Of a stretch of 64,000 nucleotides of DNA, positions 60,300 to 64,000 are shown one piece after another (position 1 is the stretch's first letter; the number at the start of each line of letters is the position of its first letter). Both the position numbers and the translations under genes were made by a program. The DNA comes from Bacterioplanoides sp965200585 (GTDB taxonomy: Bacteria; Pseudomonadota; Gammaproteobacteria; Pseudomonadales; Oceanobacteraceae), in the NCBI RefSeq assembly GCF_965200585.1, contig NZ_OZ241361.1, one strand, 5' to 3'. The notes under the pieces were generated by a model. It did not search any database. It saw only the letters and a list, made by a program, of their open reading frames with translations, and was not told the origin of the DNA.

Positions 60300-61889
60300 T
60301 TAGCTGTCACTGACGTCCAGTTTTTTCGGGATAATTAAGCGGAAGCAGGCACCCTCGCAGCCACAATCTTTCTCAATGGTGATGTCGCCCTGCAAACGCT
60401 GGTTAACGATGTTGTACACCAGGTGCATGCCTAACCCCGTTCCTCCCTGGCCCCGTTTAGTGGTGTAAAACGGATCAAAAATTTTCTGTTTGGCTTCTTC
60501 GTTTAAACCTTTGCCATCATCGGAATAACGAATCACAGCATTGCCTTTTTCTTCAGCAATCAGAATATTGATATTGCCTTGTTCTTTATTTTCAAAACCG
60601 TGAATCAGTGAGTTCATCAACAGGTTGGTCATGACCTGTGAGATGGCGCCCGGGTAGGTGCTCATGCGCATATGTTCAGAGCAATCAATATGCACCTGAT
60701 GTCGGGTTTTTTTGAACTTTGGTGACAGGGTTTCAAGAATTTCATTGAGGTAGTCTTTAACGGAAAAATCACGAATATGTTCTCCGGTCTGGTCTTCCGA
60801 TACCTGTTTAAAGCTTTTGATCAGGTGCGCGGCACGTTGCAGGTTTTTATCCATAATGCCCAGGCTTTCATCCATGATGGCAACAAAGTCTGAAAAATCC
60901 TGTTTCGTGATCTGGCCGGAATCAAAGCCTGATTTTAATTGCTGATAATGATCGTCAATGTAGGAGTGGATGGTGATGCACAGGCCCAGCGGAGTATTAA
61001 TTTCGTGTGAAATACCCGCCACCATACCACCCAGTGCCGATAATTTTTCCGCTTCAATTAATTTGCCCTGAGTTTTATTTAACGCTTTCAGGGCATGGTT
61101 TAATTCATCAATGGTGGTTTGCAGGCTTTGTGTGCGCTCTTCAACCCGGTCTTCCAGTTCTGAGTTAACCTGTTTCAGTTGCTGCTGTGCCCGGGTTTTT
61201 TGCTTCAGCTCATTGTTCATTTTTTCACTGAGCGTATTAAAAGCATGAATCAGAATGTCAATTTCATCGTGGACGGCTGACTCGGGAATGGAGAGTGCTT
61301 CGGAACTGTTGCTGTCGATCCGTTCGTTCACCTCCAGTGCCATGTCACGAATACGGGAGGTAATTAAACGATGTACCACAAAGACCAGTAACGATGTCAG
61401 CAGCAGCAGGCTGGCCAGCTGAGCAATGATCATCATAATCGCGGTTTGTGAGGCTTCGGTTAATACCGCCTGGCGGTCAAAGGCAACCTGAAGGTTGCCA
61501 AGGGGTTTGTTTTTATAAACCAGCTCAATGGTTTTAATGTCCTGATGGTGAGGACGGGTGCCGGTTTCAATATCCAGATTGAGGTTGTCGGTTACCCGGA
61601 CGTAACTGATGTCCTCAAGATTCATAATGCCTTTAACCTGAGTGTGAATCTGAGTTTCATCGTAAAACCACAGGCTTGAGCCAAGCGATTCGGTGTAACC
61701 GGCTTCGATATAATCCAACCGTGACTGAAAGGCTTCAGTCTGGCGATGGTAATTCCAGGTGGCGAGCACCATACCGACAATCACCGACAAGGTAATGGAG
61801 GATAAGGCAAAATACAGGATGATGCGCCAGACCAGAGAATGCTGTTTTTTGACTGCTTCCGGCGGAAGGCGAAGTTTGCTGTCTGGCAT
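60300..61889 (-). CDS. Sensor histidine kinase (orphan)
   Basis: A 529-residue membrane kinase. It has helices at about 22-45 and 148-173 around a periplasmic sensor domain of about 100 residues, then a HAMP-like region, a coiled coil (about 225-285), a HisKA-type dimerisation segment with H295 in GISHEINTPLG, and the ATPase part with NLLMNSLIHGF (N box), DDGKGL (G1) and GTGLGMHLV (G2). No response regulator gene is nearby, so its partner is encoded elsewhere. Related kinases with this HEINTPLG segment often act on c-di-GMP or chemotaxis-like regulators; here the pathway is unknown. Confidence 0.9.
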   Translation of the reverse strand: MPDSKLRLPPEAVKKQHSLVWRIILYFALSSITLSVIVGMVLATWNYHRQTEAFQSRLDYIEAGYTESLGSSLWFYDETQIHTQVKGIMNLEDISYVRVTDNLNLDIETGTRPHHQDIKTIELVYKNKPLGNLQVAFDRQAVLTEASQTAIMMIIAQLASLLLLTSLLVFVVHRLITSRIRDMALEVNERIDSNSSEALSIPESAVHDEIDILIHAFNTLSEKMNNELKQKTRAQQQLKQVNSELEDRVEERTQSLQTTIDELNHALKALNKTQGKLIEAEKLSALGGMVAGISHEINTPLGLCITIHSYIDDHYQQLKSGFDSGQITKQDFSDFVAIMDESLGIMDKNLQRAAHLIKSFKQVSEDQTGEHIRDFSVKDYLNEILETLSPKFKKTRHQVHIDCSEHMRMSTYPGAISQVMTNLLMNSLIHGFENKEQGNINILIAEEKGNAVIRYSDDGKGLNEEAKQKIFDPFYTTKRGQGGTGLGMHLVYNIVNQRLQGDITIEKDCGCEGACFRLIIPKKLDVSDS

Positions 61890-62023
61890 AACGTCCTTAA
61901 CGGCTCAGGTTTAATCAGGTTGATGAGTAAAGTTGTCTTGGCACTTTATCAGTCTAGCTTAATTCAGCCAATGTGGAGCCGATGAGGAGTGTTTTGCCCG
62001 CCTGGTGTTAGCAAACTGAGCTA

Positions 62024-62710
62024 TTACTGGTCTGAAAATAAATAATCCGCCTGTTGCCATGGGGCAGGCAATGCCCCCCAGCTGCTTTCTGGCGGTGCAA
62101 TCAAGCTGATGGTGTCGCCATTAATTTCGCAAAAGCGCAGCGCATACGAGTGCAGGTAGGCCCTGTCGGCGGCTTGGCCGCCATAACGCTGATCACCGTC
62201 GATCGGAGCCGAGAGGCTTTTCATTGCCACTCTGAGTTGATGGGTTTTGCCGGTTTTCGGCGCTAATAAAAACTGTCGCTGTTGCCGTGTTGCATCAAAG
62301 TGGCTGATAAAATGTGTGATGGCCGGGTTTTCCTGAGTACGCATCAGCTTCCAGCTGCCATTACGGCTTTTGCTCATATCACCTTTGATCCAGCCCTGTT
62401 TTTTCTTCGGCTTCATATGGCTGATGGCAAGATAACGTTTTTGAATGCGTCGGCTGGAGAACTGCTCAGAAAAAAACGCAGCACTGTGCTCACTGGTGGC
62501 CAGTAATAAAATACCGGACGTGACCTTGTCTAAACGGTGTACCGGCCAGAGTCGTTGTTGCAGTTGCTCGCTCAGCTGCACGACCAGTCCGGCTTCGTTA
62601 TTGTCACTGTGAAAGCTGATGCCAGCGGGTTTATTGATAACCACACAACTGTCGGACTGATATAGCAGTTTGAAGCGGGGGCCTTCTGGCTGTTGAGATA
62701 TGTCTTGCAT
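62024..62710 (-). CDS. RNA pseudouridine synthase, RluA family
   Basis: A 228-residue pseudouridine synthase without an S4 domain. The catalytic motif is PVHRLDKVTSGILLLA with D61; KTGKTHQLRVAMKSL and GDQRYGG are the other family landmarks. The short form resembles the TIGR01621 group, whose RNA target is not established. It is the last gene of a three-gene minus-strand operon, starting 10 bases after a 47-residue protein gene. Confidence 0.9.
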   Translation of the reverse strand: MQDISQQPEGPRFKLLYQSDSCVVINKPAGISFHSDNNEAGLVVQLSEQLQQRLWPVHRLDKVTSGILLLATSEHSAAFFSEQFSSRRIQKRYLAISHMKPKKKQGWIKGDMSKSRNGSWKLMRTQENPAITHFISHFDATRQQRQFLLAPKTGKTHQLRVAMKSLSAPIDGDQRYGGQAADRAYLHSYALRFCEINGDTISLIAPPESSWGALPAPWQQADYLFSDQ

Positions 62711-62720
62711 GCAGGTGGTG

Positions 62721-62864
62721 TTATTCTTCAGTCAGTTCCAGTAAGCGACGTACCAGTGCTTCAAACAGCTGTGCCTGTTCGTTGTTGCTATCGGCCGTCA
62801 GGCTGTACATTAAGCGTTCGATTTCAGCGCGCGACATATAACGCACGGCAACAGAGGTTGTCAT
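62721..62864 (-). CDS. 47-residue hypothetical protein
   Basis: Reads MTTSVAVRYMSRAEIERLMY and continues as an amphipathic helix ending RRLLELTEE. GGAG lies 5 bases before the ATG. The gene fits neatly between the outer-membrane protein gene (stop 13 bases upstream) and the pseudouridine synthase gene (start 10 bases downstream). The strong ribosome site and tight packing argue that it is real. The predicted fold is two short helices. Function unknown. Confidence 0.75.
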   Translation of the reverse strand: MTTSVAVRYMSRAEIERLMYSLTADSNNEQAQLFEALVRRLLELTEE

Positions 62865-62877
62865 AAATTCTCCGGTT

Positions 62878-63453
62878 TCAGAAACGGTAGCTGATTAACA
62901 GATTGCTGACGTAAGCATTTGGCTCTTTGTCAGATCCTGTGCGCTTGTTTTCGCTGTAATAGTCGGCGTTGTCACGTAAAGAAGCTGATAAATCCAGCGT
63001 GATGGCCTGATACTGATAACCGACGCCAATATGCCAGCCCCAGCCATTAAAAATACGGTGATCACTGTTGCCAGCGCGGTCGACTTTGATTTTTTCCCGG
63101 TGCCAGCCCGGGCCGGTATAAGCACGAAAACCGGGCTGTGACAGGCCGATGCCGATCATCATCTGGGTTTCAAAGCCGGATAGCTGCGTATCTTCAGTCC
63201 GGGTTCGGTACAGCATAAAACGAGATGCGAGGTAATCTGACTGTGGCATCTCGGCAAACAGAGAAACGCCATAGTCATCATTTTTCGGCAGGTAATCCGC
63301 GGCTGGATCGATATGAGCCGAGAACAAACCGGCGCCTACGCGAAAGTTAGTTGGCTGGCGAGAGTTGGTTGGTTCTTCGGCCATCAGTGTTGAGGCAGAC
63401 AGCACACTGGCTAAGGTTGCAGATTTTAATAAGGCAATGAACAACGGCTTCAT
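62878..63453 (-). CDS. Small putative outer-membrane protein
   Basis: A 191-residue exported protein with a signal peptide (KPLFIALLKSATLASVLSASTLMA, then EEPTN). The mature part has alternating strands with Gly and aromatic residues (FRVGAGLFSAHI, GFETQMMIGIGL, GWHIGVGYQYQAI), and the C-terminus LLISYRF ends in phenylalanine, the outer-membrane insertion signal. It is probably an eight-stranded barrel of the OmpW/OmpA size class, but no family was recognised. ATG 63453 is preferred; the frame extends upstream to 63480. Confidence 0.75.
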   Translation of the reverse strand: MKPLFIALLKSATLASVLSASTLMAEEPTNSRQPTNFRVGAGLFSAHIDPAADYLPKNDDYGVSLFAEMPQSDYLASRFMLYRTRTEDTQLSGFETQMMIGIGLSQPGFRAYTGPGWHREKIKVDRAGNSDHRIFNGWGWHIGVGYQYQAITLDLSASLRDNADYYSENKRTGSDKEPNAYVSNLLISYRF

Positions 63454-63595
63454 AAACGATTCCCCAAATGTGGCTGGCAAGGCTATCTCAGCCGACCTTG
63501 CTATACAACTTCTAATAAAAATAACGGCCTGATAAAACGATCTGTTTTGTGGCGCAGCTCCTATACTGAAGAGAATATTAAAGCAGGAGTTGTTT

Positions 63596-64000
63596 ATGGT
63601 GCGGAGTGTTCTTCCCGGAATCGCTTTTTCCAGAGCCGTTGTTTCCCGAGTCGCTACGGGAGTGTGTTGGTTGATGCTGGTCGCAGCAGGCGCAGGTATT
63701 GGTGTTCAGGTGAGTGCCGAGCCGGGTTCGGTTAACCCTGACCTGTCAGCACCAACTCAGGATGCGCGCGATCATTACGGCAGTGGCAAAGTGGAATTTG
63801 TTGGTATACAGCTGGAGGATAAGCTGGAAATTCCCGGGCTGAAGAAGTCGCAGCTAGCCGTTGTTGCAGATAAATATCCGGTCAGAGCCCTGAATCATCG
63901 CTGGAAAACCTACACCAATATCGAAAAGCAGCCACAAGAATATCGACGCCTGCATCGTTATGCGGTGAGGTATAATCTGATGATGTGGAAGCTGGAAAAC
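63596..64000 (+). CDS. Hypothetical exported protein (3' end outside window)
   Basis: The frame is open from ATG 63596 (AGGAG about 7 bases upstream) to the end of the window, 135 codons so far. An N-terminal signal peptide or anchor is present (VCWLMLVAAGAGIGVQVSAE), followed by a soluble region with DHYGSGKVEFVGIQLEDKLEIPGLKKSQLA. No family was recognised from this part. It is divergent from the outer-membrane protein operon. Confidence 0.7.
   Translation, partial: MVRSVLPGIAFSRAVVSRVATGVCWLMLVAAGAGIGVQVSAEPGSVNPDLSAPTQDARDHYGSGKVEFVGIQLEDKLEIPGLKKSQLAVVADKYPVRALNHRWKTYTNIEKQPQEYRRLHRYAVRYNLMMWKLEN

Overview
The window looks like a chromosomal segment of a marine gammaproteobacterium, most likely from the Oceanospirillales/Pseudomonadales side. 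The reasons are the gene order fimV-truA-trpF-(trpBA)-folC-SPOR-cvpA-purF-metZ, a complete rnfABCDGE operon with a long-tailed RnfC, a GlyGly-CTERM secreted nuclease and a MoxR/DUF58/TgpA operon. The genus cannot be fixed from the sequence alone. No rRNA, tRNA, CRISPR array, prophage or intact insertion sequence was seen.

Region 1 (1-10.9 kb) is a conserved housekeeping block on the + strand: the C-terminal part of FimV, tRNA pseudouridine synthase TruA, the last three tryptophan enzymes (TrpF, TrpB, TrpA), FolC, a SPOR-domain protein, CvpA, PurF and MetZ, closed by a clear intrinsic terminator. accD, which normally lies before folC in relatives, is absent here and trpBA occupies that position. 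Region 2 (11-19.9 kb) holds MoxR-DUF58-transglutaminase, a lone type IV pilin-like protein, a divergent pair of thioredoxin-fold proteins, a Tas-type aldo/keto reductase and a MATE exporter.

Region 3 (19.9-36.1 kb) mixes accessory and core genes. It contains an AT-rich orphan membrane protein behind a coupled 25-codon ORF, a MntA/HepT toxin-antitoxin pair, a Prx5-type peroxiredoxin, EpmC, RhlB, a secreted ExeM-like nuclease, a DUF418 membrane protein, a di-heme peroxidase overlapping a diguanylate cyclase gene, YegD, a DUF389 protein and SelO. Region 4 (36.2-42.3 kb) is the most island-like part. It has a B12-type radical SAM enzyme behind a near-consensus promoter, a frameshifted Phd/YefM antitoxin remnant, a Fic protein with an N-terminal inhibitory motif, two small orphan genes sharing a repeated leader, and an AT-rich two-gene module (a cytosolic protein that may have a PLD-like fold, plus a membrane protein) of unknown function.

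Region 5 (42.4-64 kb) returns to core metabolism. It contains a 930-residue aconitase B of the long type, a lipoprotein/outer-membrane protein pair, a molybdopterin oxidoreductase, the Rnf electron-transport complex, the Fe-S carrier ApbC transcribed divergently from rnfA, FadH, an orphan sensor kinase, and a compact operon of an outer-membrane protein, a 47-residue protein and an RNA pseudouridine synthase. The window ends inside an exported protein of unknown function.

The best candidates for something undescribed are the two-gene module at 40964-42254, the two small genes with a shared leader just before it, and the radical SAM gene at 36289.
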